This document shows positions 35,591 to 46,056 of a stretch of 64,000 bases of DNA, piece after piece (the stretch's first letter is position 1; each line of letters opens with the position of its first letter). The notes beneath the pieces were generated by a model. That model searched no databases. It saw only the letters and a program-made list of their open reading frames with translations, and was not told where the DNA came from. Origin of the DNA: Granulosicoccus sp036478595 (GTDB lineage Bacteria; Pseudomonadota; Gammaproteobacteria; Granulosicoccales; Granulosicoccaceae); NCBI GenBank assembly GCA_036478595.1, contig JAZGEF010000003.1:124001-188000 (forward strand). Direction: 5' to 3'. Position numbers and translations under genes: made by a program.

Positions 35591-35613
35591 TCGGGCATCG
35601 TAGTGATGCCCGA
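35591..35613 (-). other. Hairpin between ftsZ and lpxC
   Basis: A perfect 9-bp stem TCGGGCATC/GATGCCCGA with a five-base loop, about 100 bases upstream of lpxC. No T-run follows on the minus strand, so it is not a standard terminator; it may be an RNA processing or stability element. Confidence 0.4.
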
Positions 35614-35697
35614 ACAGCCCGACGGCATAGTAGCGGATCAGAGCGGACCAGAGGGGTGCTCTCCACCTACCTTAAGCACTGGTAATCTCTTTTTCGT

Positions 35698-36888
35698 CTA
35701 ATCTGCCTGACGACGCAAAAAAGCAGGGATATCCAGGTACTCAACATCGTGCCCACTCGATGCCGGAGCTGATGTTTGAGAAGCGCCACGAGCAGTCTTG
35801 CGAATCACGGTTGGTTTTTCTTTGTCGTAGTTCGCATAAGGAGAGGCACTGGCAGTAGATATACCGGCGGCCCCGCCCGCAACTCGCTTGCTGACCGATT
35901 GTTGAACAGATCGTAATTGACCTTGCTGCTGTTGCTGGCCAAGACCCGTTGCAACCACTGTGACACGCAGCTCACCTTCCAGCGACTCATCAATAGCCGT
36001 ACCCACAACAACCGTGGCGTCTTCAGCTGCAAATTGGCGAACAACATTGCCCACTTCTTCAAATTCACCGATAGCCATATCCAAACCTGCCGTGATATTA
36101 ACCAATATGCCACGCGCACCGGCTAGATCGATGTCTTCTAGAAGCGGGCTAGAAATTGCCATTTCGGCAGCTTCAGTTGCACGCTCATCGCCACGACCAA
36201 TACCAGAACCCATCATCGCCAAGCCCATTTCGGACATAACAGTACGTACGTCCGCGAAATCCACGTTGATCAAGCCAGGGTTTGTGATCAGCTCCGCAAT
36301 GCCCTGAACCGCGCCGCGCAATACATCATTTGCGGCTCGGAAAGCATCCAGTAGGCTGATATTTTTACCCAATACTGACAACAGTTTTTCGTTAGGGATG
36401 GTAATGAGAGAGTCAACGTGAGTACGTAGCTCTTCAATGCCCTGATGTGCAATCTGCATACGCTTAGCACCTTCAAAAGGAAATGGCTTTGTGACAACTG
36501 CTACCGTAAGCACGCCCATTTCGCGAGCGATTTGCGCAACAACCGGAATCGCACCAGTACCCGTACCACCACCCATACCAGCAGTGATGAATAGCATGTC
36601 AGTACCTTCTATCAGATCTTGGATACGATCTCGATCTTCCATTGCAGCCTGACGACCGATTTCTGGATTGGCACCTGCGCCCAAACCTTTAGTGATGCTT
36701 TGACCAATGTGTAGCACAGTTTGTGCTCCCATTGATTTAAGCGCTTGTGCATCTGTGTTGGCGCAAATGAAATCAACACCGTCGATTCCTGATGCAACCA
36801 TATGCTGGACAGCATTACTGCCACCGCCACCAACACCGATTAGTTTAATTACTGGTGCGTCGTTAATTGAATCTACTAGTTCAAACAT
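35698..36888 (-). CDS. ftsZ: Cell division GTPase FtsZ
   Basis: 396 residues. The tubulin signature GGGTGTG lies in GMGGGTGTGAIP, with the N-terminal VGGGGSNAV nucleotide-binding loop. After a variable linker (about 320-378) the conserved tail peptide LDIPAFLRRQAD, which binds FtsA and ZipA, is at the very end. It forms the Z ring. The ATG at 36888 (MFELVDS) is preferred over an upstream ATG at 36909. It lies 77 bases after ftsA. Confidence 0.97.
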   Translation of the reverse strand: MFELVDSINDAPVIKLIGVGGGGSNAVQHMVASGIDGVDFICANTDAQALKSMGAQTVLHIGQSITKGLGAGANPEIGRQAAMEDRDRIQDLIEGTDMLFITAGMGGGTGTGAIPVVAQIAREMGVLTVAVVTKPFPFEGAKRMQIAHQGIEELRTHVDSLITIPNEKLLSVLGKNISLLDAFRAANDVLRGAVQGIAELITNPGLINVDFADVRTVMSEMGLAMMGSGIGRGDERATEAAEMAISSPLLEDIDLAGARGILVNITAGLDMAIGEFEEVGNVVRQFAAEDATVVVGTAIDESLEGELRVTVVATGLGQQQQQGQLRSVQQSVSKRVAGGAAGISTASASPYANYDKEKPTVIRKTARGASQTSAPASSGHDVEYLDIPAFLRRQAD

Positions 36889-36965
36889 AGTCTCGTTCCC
36901 GTTAGTCACTGTTTATAAAACTCTCTAATCAAACTACTTAGGCAACATGCCTGGTAGCCCCCAAA

Positions 36966-38201
36966 TTAAAAGTTACGTTGAAACCATTCAGCCATTCTTT
37001 TAATCACGCCTTTCTCTGAGCGAGTATCAATTGAATGACCCCGTGGATTTTGCCGGCTTTGAATGCCAAATAGCAGCAAGCCAACTCCAGTTGCATGTAT
37101 TGGGTTTCGCACAACCTCTGCTAAACCGTTTACATGTTGCGGCACTCCTAACCTCACCGGCATATGGAAAATTTCCTCTGCCAATTCCACTACTCCTTCC
37201 ATCTTTGATGTACCACCGGTCAGTACAATACCGGCGGCGCATGCCTCTTCAAAACCGCTGCGGCGTAGTTCGCCATGCACCAGCCCTAATAATTCTTCGT
37301 AACGTGGCTCTACTACTTCAGCCAGTGTTTGTCGCTCGAGGCGACGTGCTTGTCTGTCTCCAACACCAGGCACTTCGATCATTTCATCAGGGCTGGCTAA
37401 CTGGCGCAGTGCGCAGGCATACTTAACTTTGATCTCTTCAGCAAATTGCGTTGGTGTTCGAAAAGCCACCGCTATGTCGTTAGTGACTTGATCACCCGCT
37501 ATTGCGATCACCGCTGTATGTCGAATCGCGCCATCGTTAAAGATTGCGACATCTGTTGTACCACCACCCATATCAACCAGCACAACGCCTAAATCTTTTT
37601 CATCTGGCGTTAGTACCGAATGACTTGATGCAAGTTGCTCAAGAATGATGTCTTCAACTTCCAGACCGCAACGTCGTATGCATTTCGCAATATTTTGCGC
37701 CGCACTGATTGAGCCTGTTACCAAATGCACCTTTGCTTCTAAGCGCACCCCTGACATGCCGATAGGCTGACGAATACCATCTTGGTTATCAATGATGAAC
37801 TCCTGCGGCAACACATGCAGGATGCGTTGATCTGCCGGTATTGCTACCGCTTTCGCCGCATCAATGACACGTTCAACATCATCAGATTCAACTTCACTTT
37901 GCCTAATCGCCACAATGCCATGCGAGTTAAGACTCTTAATATGACTGCCGGCAATGCCGGCAAACACGGATTTAATCTGCACGCCTGCCATCTGTTCGGC
38001 TTCCTTGACAGCGTGCTGTATCGCATCGACTGTCTGATCGATGTTAATCACAACACCCTTCTTCAGGCCCACTGAAGGATGCGAACCTATGCCGATCAAG
38101 TTGACATTACCGTCGTTGTCAACTTCGGCTACGATCGCAACGATCTTGGATGTCCCGATGTCGAGACCTACAACCATCTGATTTTCAGTTTTTGTAGCCA
38201 T
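36966..38201 (-). CDS. ftsA: Cell division protein FtsA
   Basis: 411 residues, actin fold. VGLDIGTSKI (phosphate 1), LVDMGGGTTDVAIF (phosphate 2), VLTGGTSKMEG (adenosine) and the C-terminal amphipathic helix IKRMAEWFQRNF that tethers Z rings to the membrane. The start overlaps the ftsQ stop as TAATG. Confidence 0.97.
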   Translation of the reverse strand: MATKTENQMVVGLDIGTSKIVAIVAEVDNDGNVNLIGIGSHPSVGLKKGVVINIDQTVDAIQHAVKEAEQMAGVQIKSVFAGIAGSHIKSLNSHGIVAIRQSEVESDDVERVIDAAKAVAIPADQRILHVLPQEFIIDNQDGIRQPIGMSGVRLEAKVHLVTGSISAAQNIAKCIRRCGLEVEDIILEQLASSHSVLTPDEKDLGVVLVDMGGGTTDVAIFNDGAIRHTAVIAIAGDQVTNDIAVAFRTPTQFAEEIKVKYACALRQLASPDEMIEVPGVGDRQARRLERQTLAEVVEPRYEELLGLVHGELRRSGFEEACAAGIVLTGGTSKMEGVVELAEEIFHMPVRLGVPQHVNGLAEVVRNPIHATGVGLLLFGIQSRQNPRGHSIDTRSEKGVIKRMAEWFQRNF

Positions 38202-38980
38202 TAGCTGCCGCCTCTTAACGCAAACCCGTTGCTATAACGCATATCAAAACTAGCGGCTCGGCCTTCAAGTGGCGTAACCAACCTTTCATATACATCAATG
38301 AATCGTTGCAAACGTACTTCGCGATGCTCGTATCCCAAATGTACGATGACGTCATTGGATAGGTGCATTGATTGCGACAATCGCTCGTCTTCTTCCAGTG
38401 CATCAAGCTGCACCCCAAACTGGGACAACATTTGCTGGTAATACCTAAATGCATCAAGCACTGCTTCATGCCGTCCAGTAGCCCCCGTTAGCTGCGGCAA
38501 GCCAACAAAATGTGATTGCCATTGCGCAGCTTTTGCGTTGTTCAGATCCAGTTGTGGTGGATAAAAGAGCTCTAAGCCTTTGCTTAGTAAAGCGTCTTTG
38601 TTCCAACGTGCCGTAGGCTCATGCTCCTCCACATCCACCGACAACCTCGCCGGCCATACACGACGAACATGCACCGCCGACACCCAAGGTGTAGCCTCCA
38701 GCGTGTGCCTTATACCATCAATGTCTAAGGCGTAAAAACCTTCTCGCGTGCGCACTTCGATTAATTGCTGCAAGGAGTCTCGATCAGCGTAATCCAGTGT
38801 ACCTAATACATCCACGTTGCTAACTGGAAATCGCGCCGCGTCTTTAGCCACATTACTTGCCGCCATTGATGCAACCACCAGTAAGGCTAATCCCGCTAAA
38901 CCCACGGCCCAACGCACACGGCTGCCTACGCCCCTGTTGGCAATGGGCGAAACAATCGTATTCATCAACACTGCGCTCAT
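38201..38980 (-). CDS. ftsQ: Cell division protein FtsQ
   Basis: 259 residues. A short cytoplasmic end, one transmembrane segment (about 24-42), then the POTRA domain (FPVSNVDVLG start) and the FtsQ beta domain with EEHEPTARWN. It links cytoplasmic and periplasmic divisome proteins. The start shares an ATGA overlap with ddlB. Confidence 0.93.
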   Translation of the reverse strand: MSAVLMNTIVSPIANRGVGSRVRWAVGLAGLALLVVASMAASNVAKDAARFPVSNVDVLGTLDYADRDSLQQLIEVRTREGFYALDIDGIRHTLEATPWVSAVHVRRVWPARLSVDVEEHEPTARWNKDALLSKGLELFYPPQLDLNNAKAAQWQSHFVGLPQLTGATGRHEAVLDAFRYYQQMLSQFGVQLDALEEDERLSQSMHLSNDVIVHLGYEHREVRLQRFIDVYERLVTPLEGRAASFDMRYSNGFALRGGS

Positions 38981-39924
38981 GCCGCCAGCTCCTGTTGATT
39001 AAGCGTTTGCGCCAGGATATTCAAACATAGCGTTACGAAATCCATATTGGCAGCGGCTGCGGCCATGGGCACTAAACTATGGCTAGTCATGCCCGGCGCT
39101 GTGTTGCATTCAATAAAATGAGGGCGCTGCTGATCATCAAGCATGAAATCTACCCGACCCCAACCCTTGCAAGCCAAAGCCTCAAACGCAGCCAGCGCAT
39201 ACTGCTCAATTTCTTTGCTCAACTCCTCGGGCATTACCACCGGGCACTCATAATGCGTATCCTGTGCAAGATACTTAGCATCGTAATCATAAAAACCGCC
39301 CTGAGCTTTCATGCTAACCAACGGCAAGCATTGCCCATTAATAATTGCCGCCGTAACTTCGCGGCCAAGCATTCGTTTTTCAATCATCAATGGCCCGTGC
39401 TGCGCCGCCACATTGAAAGCATCTGCAATCTCTGCGGCAGAATCCACCATTGACACCCCAATGCTAGAACCTTCTAGAGTTGGCTTTACCACCACTGGGA
39501 AACCAATATTGCGTGCAGCAACACTGGCCTCTTCAATAGTGGATGCCATGAACGCGTCCGGCGTTGGGATGCCTTGCGCCGTACACACAATTTTGCTGCG
39601 CATCTTGTCCATCGCCAGTGCTGAACCGAGCACACCGCTGCCGGTGTAAGGCATGCCGATTAAATCCAATGCACCTTGAACGCAGCCGTCTTCACCGCCT
39701 CTACCATGCAACATCAAAAATGATCGCTTGTATCCGCCGGCCGCCAACACGCTGGCGATGTTTTGATCCGCATCTACTGCAGTAGCATCAATACCTGCAT
39801 CACGTAATGCATCGCATACTTGCTTACCGCTCATCAGCGACACTTCGCGCTCTGCCGACCAGCCACCCATGACGACTGCCACCTTGCCTAGCTGCGCGGC
39901 TGTTGGAGTCATAAAATCAACCAT
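38977..39924 (-). CDS. ddlB: D-alanine--D-alanine ligase DdlB
   Basis: 315 residues, ATP-grasp fold. VMGGWSAEREVSL at the start, VVKPTLEGSSIGVS, GREVTAAI, and the final metal-binding FIECNTAPGMTSHSLVP. It makes D-Ala-D-Ala for murein precursors. The ATG at 39924 has GAGG six bases upstream and overlaps murC by eight bases; the longer frame inside murC is rejected. Confidence 0.95.
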   Translation of the reverse strand: MVDFMTPTAAQLGKVAVVMGGWSAEREVSLMSGKQVCDALRDAGIDATAVDADQNIASVLAAGGYKRSFLMLHGRGGEDGCVQGALDLIGMPYTGSGVLGSALAMDKMRSKIVCTAQGIPTPDAFMASTIEEASVAARNIGFPVVVKPTLEGSSIGVSMVDSAAEIADAFNVAAQHGPLMIEKRMLGREVTAAIINGQCLPLVSMKAQGGFYDYDAKYLAQDTHYECPVVMPEELSKEIEQYALAAFEALACKGWGRVDFMLDDQQRPHFIECNTAPGMTSHSLVPMAAAAANMDFVTLCLNILAQTLNQQELAA

Positions 39925-41356
39925 TTGATACCTCACCACCAAAGTGTTGCGGTAGTGTTTTAGCCAAGCCGCCAACGTTGCCAGCACCTAGCGTTAGTAC
40001 CACATCACCGTCTTGCAAAATTGATTCAAGCGCTTCAGGCACGGTGGCAATATCTTCAACAAAAATTGGATCAACGTGCCCTCGAATACGTATCGCTCGC
40101 GCTAGTGATCGGCCATCAGCACCGGTTATTCGTTCTTCACCGGCGCTATAGACTTCGGTCAATACCAACACATCTGGAGTCGATAGTGATTCGGCAAAAT
40201 CTTCAAACAAATCACGAGTACGGGTATAGCGATGCGGCTGGAACACAACCACCAATCGTTTTTCGGGCCATGCTGAGCTTATCGCTTTAAGCGTTGCGGT
40301 GACCTCTGTTGGGTGATGCCCATAATCATCAAATAGCGTGGCAACACCTTGGGCTAACTGAAGTTCGCCTTGCGCCTGCGCTCGTCTGCCAATCCCGGCA
40401 AATTTAAGCAAGGCAGATTTTATCGTCTCTGCCGATACACCTAATTCAATAGCGACTGCGATGCCCGCTAATGCATTTAACACGTTGTGCTCGCCCGGCA
40501 TGTTTAGCACGACATCGTTTATCTTCATACCATCAGCACAAGCCACTGAAAAATGCATCTGCAAACCGTTTTGCGTTATTTCAACAGCACGCACATCGGC
40601 ATCATCTGAAAAACCATAACTACGCACCGGGCGTGCAACCCTAGGTAGCACTTCTCGAATGTTTTCATCATCAATGCAGACAATCGCAAGGCCATAAAAT
40701 GGCAAATGCATTAAGAAATCAACAAAGGTTTGCTTTAAACGTTCAAAGTCACCGTCGTAGGTGGACAGATGATCAGCATCAATGTTGGTCACAACCGCCA
40801 TAACCGGGTTTAGATATAAAAATGACGCATCACTTTCGTCAGCTTCAGCAACCAACCATTCAGACTGGCCTAAATAGGCGTTACGAGACGAACTATTAAG
40901 CTGGCCACCGATAACATAAGTAGGGTCGAAATCACCTTCGGTCAATATGCTTGCAACGAGGCTAGTGGTTGTGGTTTTACCGTGCGTACCTGCAACAGCG
41001 ATACCTTGCTGAAAGCGCATTAGTTCTGCCAGCATCTCAGCGCGACGCACGATGGGTATGTGGAGTTCACGTGCACGTACTAATTCAGGGTTAGTTTCGG
41101 GCACTGCCGTTGATACCACTACTACATCAGCTGCTTCAACATGTTCAGCAGCATGGCCTTTCATCACGCTCACACCCAAGCCTGCAAGCCGCTCTGTTAA
41201 GGCGTTACTACCAAGATCAGAGCCACTAACCTTAAAACCAAGATGGTGCATCACTTCTGCAATACCACCCATACCGACACCGCCAATGCCGATGAAGTGC
41301 ATGCCTTGGATGCGGCGCATCTGGCTTTTAACTGCCGGCGAGATAGACACTACCAT
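39917..41356 (-). CDS. murC: UDP-N-acetylmuramate--L-alanine ligase MurC
   Basis: 479 residues. N-terminal UDP-binding FIGIGGVGMGGIAE, ATP loop GTHGKTTT, DDYGHHPTE, and the HRYTRTRDL C-terminal region. It adds L-Ala to UDP-MurNAc, the first amino acid of the stem peptide. Its start overlaps the murG stop as TAATG. Confidence 0.96.
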   Translation of the reverse strand: MVVSISPAVKSQMRRIQGMHFIGIGGVGMGGIAEVMHHLGFKVSGSDLGSNALTERLAGLGVSVMKGHAAEHVEAADVVVVSTAVPETNPELVRARELHIPIVRRAEMLAELMRFQQGIAVAGTHGKTTTTSLVASILTEGDFDPTYVIGGQLNSSSRNAYLGQSEWLVAEADESDASFLYLNPVMAVVTNIDADHLSTYDGDFERLKQTFVDFLMHLPFYGLAIVCIDDENIREVLPRVARPVRSYGFSDDADVRAVEITQNGLQMHFSVACADGMKINDVVLNMPGEHNVLNALAGIAVAIELGVSAETIKSALLKFAGIGRRAQAQGELQLAQGVATLFDDYGHHPTEVTATLKAISSAWPEKRLVVVFQPHRYTRTRDLFEDFAESLSTPDVLVLTEVYSAGEERITGADGRSLARAIRIRGHVDPIFVEDIATVPEALESILQDGDVVLTLGAGNVGGLAKTLPQHFGGEVSNG

Positions 41357-42426
41357 TAGCGTGATACCGCCTGCAGTGCATCGGCCAAGTGTTCGCTTGC
41401 CTGTGGTTTGTACATACCAACTGCCGCAGCTGCCATAACATCGATTGCTGCACGATCATTGGCAAGCCTTTCAATTTGCTCGCTAAGCGATTGAGCATTG
41501 AGTTCGGTTTGTGGCAACAAGACAGCCGCCGATGCATCCGACAAATAACGGGCATTATGCGTTTGGTGATCATCTATGGCATGTGGAAACGGCACCAACA
41601 CGCTGGCAATTCCTACAGCGCTAATTTCGCTTACCGTCATTGCACCCGCTCGGCAAATGACCAAATCGGCCCAGCGATATGCGTCGCCAATGTCATCGAT
41701 AAATGCATCAACACGCGCATCACCGGCATTATCGGTATAGCGTTGCTGTACCTGTGCTTGCTCAGTAACACCGGTTTGATGCCAGACTGTTGCGACACCA
41801 TCACTAAGCAATGCCATCGCTGCCGGCACTGTTTCGTTTAGTATTCTTGCGCCGCGACTGCCACCCACTACCAGCACCTTTAAAGAGGCATCAGTATCCG
41901 CTGTGCTACGTTGATCGACTACCTCGACGCTCTTACGCACCGGGTTACCCACGACAGTAGCTCGCTCATTTGAGAACGCACCGGGCATTGCAGCGAAAAC
42001 GCGAGTGGCGAATCGGCTTAACATTCGGTTTGTGGTGCCGGCAATAGCATTTTGTTCGTGCAACACCAGCGGTTTGCGCATAAGTAGTGCCGCTAAACCC
42101 ACTGGCCCCGATACAAAACCACCCATACCTAATACGGCACCGGGCTTAATGCCTTTTAGGATGCGTATGCTTTGCGCGCTGGCTTTTATAATTTTAAATG
42201 GGCTAAGTAGCAAGCCTAGCAATCCCTTACCACGTATGCCTTCTATGCTGATCCAGCGTATATCGAATTTGGCTTCCGGCACTAAGCGTGATTCCATTCC
42301 GTGACGCGTGCCAACCCATACCACGGGTACGGCACGATCGCGCAGCTCATTAGCAACAGCCAGCGCAGGAAATATATGCCCACCGGTGCCGCCCGCTGCA
42401 ATCACAATCGGCTTATGTTGGTTCAT
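41356..42426 (-). CDS. murG: Lipid II-forming GlcNAc transferase MurG
   Basis: 356 residues, GT28 family. GGTGGHIFPALA loop, GMGGFVSGP, HEQNAIAG and the C-terminal UDP-GlcNAc site CRAGAMTVSE. It transfers GlcNAc to lipid I on the inner face of the membrane to give lipid II. ATGA overlap with ftsW. Confidence 0.96.
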   Translation of the reverse strand: MNQHKPIVIAAGGTGGHIFPALAVANELRDRAVPVVWVGTRHGMESRLVPEAKFDIRWISIEGIRGKGLLGLLLSPFKIIKASAQSIRILKGIKPGAVLGMGGFVSGPVGLAALLMRKPLVLHEQNAIAGTTNRMLSRFATRVFAAMPGAFSNERATVVGNPVRKSVEVVDQRSTADTDASLKVLVVGGSRGARILNETVPAAMALLSDGVATVWHQTGVTEQAQVQQRYTDNAGDARVDAFIDDIGDAYRWADLVICRAGAMTVSEISAVGIASVLVPFPHAIDDHQTHNARYLSDASAAVLLPQTELNAQSLSEQIERLANDRAAIDVMAAAAVGMYKPQASEHLADALQAVSR

Positions 42427-43631
42427 TTAGAACTCCGCCGTGGCTTAAGGCGTTGAATAGCAAATGCTCGTGTCTCAGCTTCGACTCGAAGTAGCAATGC
42501 AAAGCTTGCGGCGAATACCAGCGCACTACTACCACCGTAACTCATGAACGGCAATGTAATACCCTTAGTAGGCAACATTCCCATGTTCACACCAATATTA
42601 ATAAACGCTTGCAAACCGATCCAGCCACCAATGCCCATGGCGATAAAACCAGCAAAGCGGTTGCCTTGCTCATCTGCTATTCGCGCAAGTCGAAAACTGC
42701 GCCAAACAATGTAAGAGTAAACACAGATCAGCACTAGCGCACCGATCAAACCTAGCTCCTCACACAACACGGCGAACAGAAAATCGGTATGTGCTTCGGG
42801 CAAGTAAAAGAGTTTTTGTACACTACTACCCAAACCAACCCCACTGATGCTGCCAGAACCAATCGCAATCAGCGATTGCGTTAACTGGAAACCGCTGTTG
42901 AATGGATCTGAGAACGGATCAAGGAAACTGGCAAAGCGACGCATACGATACGGTGACACAACGATTAGCAAAGTGCCAAGCACGCTTAACACGCCGATAA
43001 GCGCTGCAAACTGAGTAAACCTAACACCAGCTACATAGAGCATGAGCAAAGCAGTACAGATGATCACGACCGCTGCGCCAAAGTCAGGCTCTAACAACAA
43101 CAGCACACTGGCTGCGCAAATTAAACCTAAGGGGCGTGCAAAACCACCAAAGGTGGTTTGCACTAATTCGCCACGACGTACTAGATAACCTGCCAGGTAA
43201 ACGATGATAAATAATTTGGCGGATTCTGACACTTGCACGGTGAACAAACCAAGATCAATCCAGCGACGACTACCATTCACCTCTTTACCAATGCCCGGTA
43301 TCAAAACCAATAGCAAAAAGAACATCGACATGATAATCATGTGCGGGCCGTATTTTTCCCATACTGCCAATGGCAATTGGTACAAACCCAAACCCAAGCC
43401 CAAGCCCAAGATCAGAAAAAACAATTGTCGCTTGGCAAAATAGAACGGAGAACCATAATTTTGTGATGCGAACGCCATTGATGATGACGTGATCATGACC
43501 ACGCCAAACAAAGCAAGCGCTAGAATAACCAACAGCAACGCGTGCCGACGCAGCAACAAGCTGCTATCAGGCTGCGTATTAACACGCGGTGCCAAGCGCC
43601 CGGATGCAATTCTTGAAATCATCTCACTCAT
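42423..43631 (-). CDS. ftsW: SEDS peptidoglycan polymerase FtsW
   Basis: 402 residues, about ten membrane segments. SEDS-family marks include KEVNGSRRWIDLG, SGFQLTQSLIAIGSG and the late GGSSALVFAASFALLLR. It polymerises septal glycan with FtsI. The ATG at 43631 sits in an ATGA overlap with murD; an upstream in-frame ATG at 43658 is less likely. An LGLGLGLGL stretch is encoded by a hexanucleotide repeat. Confidence 0.95.
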   Translation of the reverse strand: MSEMISRIASGRLAPRVNTQPDSSLLLRRHALLLVILALALFGVVMITSSSMAFASQNYGSPFYFAKRQLFFLILGLGLGLGLYQLPLAVWEKYGPHMIIMSMFFLLLVLIPGIGKEVNGSRRWIDLGLFTVQVSESAKLFIIVYLAGYLVRRGELVQTTFGGFARPLGLICAASVLLLLEPDFGAAVVIICTALLMLYVAGVRFTQFAALIGVLSVLGTLLIVVSPYRMRRFASFLDPFSDPFNSGFQLTQSLIAIGSGSISGVGLGSSVQKLFYLPEAHTDFLFAVLCEELGLIGALVLICVYSYIVWRSFRLARIADEQGNRFAGFIAMGIGGWIGLQAFINIGVNMGMLPTKGITLPFMSYGGSSALVFAASFALLLRVEAETRAFAIQRLKPRRSSK

Positions 43632-44974
43632 GCAGCCAACGCCTGCACGGCTTCGCAAAAGCGAATTCCGCGTTGTTCGAAGTTGTCAAACATATCGAAG
43701 CTTGCACAAGCTGGTGACATCAACACAGCATCACCCGCGACTGCAATTTCGCTGGCGGCAAGCACCGCATCATTCATTGAATCGCAAAACCGCACATCAG
43801 CTAGATCTTGTAAGGCCTCAGCCATTAACTGACGATCACGACCAATCAATACCAACGCTTTGACGCACTTGGATACGGCGGGGCGCAGCGCTCGAAAATC
43901 AGCGCCCTTACCCAAACCACCCGCTATCAAGACAACAGGCCCCGGCATAGCCTCAATTGCTTTTTCACACGCATCGATGTTGGTACCTTTGGAATCGTTG
44001 TACCAAAGCACCTGATTAAGCTCGGCAACCAATTCAGTGCGGTGAGGCAAGCCTGCAAACGTATTGATACTGGCCTGTAGAATATTTTGATCAATATCAA
44101 GTGGTGCTAACAACGCCACAGTGGCAAGAGCATTAGCCCGATTATGCCGCCCAGGCAATCGGGTTGAAGAAAGCACTAGCAGTTCTTTATCGCCCTTGCA
44201 TACCCAACACTTGTTATCCCGATCAATGCATCGGTAGTCGCTAGCATTGTTAGTATCAACGGCAAAATACGTTTCTGAATTTGCCGAAAAACTGGCGGAC
44301 ACGGTGTCAGATATTGGCCAAGTTCGTGCATCATCACGATTAGCAATTACATGCTCGCAATTGTTATAGATATGACGCTTGACTTGCGCATAGTGCTCAA
44401 GCGAATCGTAGCGATCCATGTGGTCATCACTAATGTTAAGTACAGAAGCCGCGAGAGGCGCAAGCGACTCTGTTGACTCCAGCTGGTAGGACGACAACTC
44501 AAGCACATAAACATCAGCAGCCAAATTAATGCTATCCAACGCGGGCTTTCCGATATTGCCGCACAGTACCGCATCAATTTGAGTTTGCGCAAGAATATGC
44601 GCCATCCAACTAACCACTGTGCTCTTACCGTTTGAGCCGGTAACAGCAATAACAGGCTTATTCACAGCTGATGCAAATAATTCGATATCGCCAATGACTT
44701 TTACGCCATTAGCCAAGGCCGCAACTAAAGCCGGATGCGATCGAGGCACACCTGGGCTTAATACAATGACACCAACCGCTGTAAACGTCGCTGCATCAAA
44801 CTGCGTATGCAGCTGAGCCTCACCCAAGGCATAAGTGTCCTTACCTGGCTGCGCCTTTTCGTCAGCCACCGCAAAGGCAACATCATTAGCTTGTAAGTAA
44901 CGCACAACCGACCAACCGGTCACACCGAGGCCAACCACTAATACTTTTTGCTTATGTAGCTGTTCAGATTTCAT
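43628..44974 (-). CDS. murD: UDP-MurNAc-L-alanine--D-glutamate ligase MurD
   Basis: 448 residues. N-terminal VVGLGVTGWSV, ATP loop GSNGKST, NISDDHMDRY, and NDSKGTNIDACEKAI. It adds D-Glu to UDP-MurNAc-L-Ala. The start at 44974 overlaps the mraY stop (TGATG); a longer in-frame ATG lies within mraY. Confidence 0.95.
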   Translation of the reverse strand: MKSEQLHKQKVLVVGLGVTGWSVVRYLQANDVAFAVADEKAQPGKDTYALGEAQLHTQFDAATFTAVGVIVLSPGVPRSHPALVAALANGVKVIGDIELFASAVNKPVIAVTGSNGKSTVVSWMAHILAQTQIDAVLCGNIGKPALDSINLAADVYVLELSSYQLESTESLAPLAASVLNISDDHMDRYDSLEHYAQVKRHIYNNCEHVIANRDDARTWPISDTVSASFSANSETYFAVDTNNASDYRCIDRDNKCWVCKGDKELLVLSSTRLPGRHNRANALATVALLAPLDIDQNILQASINTFAGLPHRTELVAELNQVLWYNDSKGTNIDACEKAIEAMPGPVVLIAGGLGKGADFRALRPAVSKCVKALVLIGRDRQLMAEALQDLADVRFCDSMNDAVLAASEIAVAGDAVLMSPACASFDMFDNFEQRGIRFCEAVQALAA

Positions 44975-46056
44975 CAGCGGATCTTCAAAGTTGACAAACC
45001 AATCAGCACCAACACAACAGTGATGATCCAAAACCGCACAATTATGCGCGGCTCAGGCCAACCCTTGAGTTCGAAGTGATGATGAATCGGCGCCATCCGA
45101 AACACACGCTTGCCAGTAAGCTTAAATGATGCAACCTGCACTATCACTGACACCGCTTCCATAACAAACACGCCACCCATAATAAAAAGCACGAGCTCTT
45201 GCCGCACCATGATGGCAACTGCGCCTAAGGCGGCACCGATAGACAAGGCACCTACATCACCCATAAATACTTGCGCTGGATAGGTGTTAAACCACAAAAA
45301 ACCCAAACCTGCCCCTGCCATAGCACTACAAAAAACAGTGAGCTCACCTGCGCCTTTTATATTTGGAATAAGGAGGTAATCAGCAAACACTGCGTGCCCT
45401 GCTAGGTAGGCAATTATTCCAAGCCCTGAAGCCACCATCACCGATGGCAAAATGGCCAATCCATCCAAACCATCTGTTAAGTTAACAGCGTTGCTGCTAC
45501 CCACAATGACTAAAAATGCGAAAGGAACAAACATCCAACCCAGTGGAATTGCTACGTTTTTGAAAAATGGAACAATCAATTCAAGTTCGGACCGATCGGC
45601 AGTTGTTGCATAAAACGCAATCACCGCCAGGCCCGCAATCAGAGTTTGAGATATCAATTTTTCGCGCGCTGTTAAGCCAACCGAATTTGACAAGATAACT
45701 TTACGGTAGTCGTCAACCCAACCTACTGCAGCAAAACCAATGGTAACAAACAGGACAAACCAAACTTGCTTGGTTGAAAGATCCGCCCATAACAAGGTAC
45801 TGAACACAACAGACATGATGATCATCGCGCCGCCCATCGTAGGCGTACCCGCTTTAACCAGATGCGATTGCGGGCCATCATCACGCACTGATTGACCAAT
45901 ATTGGCACTGGTTAACCAATTAATAAGTACTGGGCCTAATACCAAGCTGATCAGCAAGGCAGTAAGGGCCGAAAAAATAACCCGCACAGTGATGTATTGC
46001 AGCACGCCAAAACCACTATTAGCTTCGGTTAACCAGTCGCCTAGCAGGATTATCAT
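44974..46056 (-). CDS. mraY: Phospho-N-acetylmuramoyl-pentapeptide transferase MraY
   Basis: 360 residues, the common length, with ten membrane helices. GTPTMGG, NAVNLTDGLDGLA and the cytoplasmic RMAPIHHHFELKGW loop. It attaches phospho-MurNAc-pentapeptide to undecaprenyl phosphate to form lipid I. ATGA overlap with murF. Confidence 0.97.
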   Translation of the reverse strand: MIILLGDWLTEANSGFGVLQYITVRVIFSALTALLISLVLGPVLINWLTSANIGQSVRDDGPQSHLVKAGTPTMGGAMIIMSVVFSTLLWADLSTKQVWFVLFVTIGFAAVGWVDDYRKVILSNSVGLTAREKLISQTLIAGLAVIAFYATTADRSELELIVPFFKNVAIPLGWMFVPFAFLVIVGSSNAVNLTDGLDGLAILPSVMVASGLGIIAYLAGHAVFADYLLIPNIKGAGELTVFCSAMAGAGLGFLWFNTYPAQVFMGDVGALSIGAALGAVAIMVRQELVLFIMGGVFVMEAVSVIVQVASFKLTGKRVFRMAPIHHHFELKGWPEPRIIVRFWIITVVLVLIGLSTLKIR

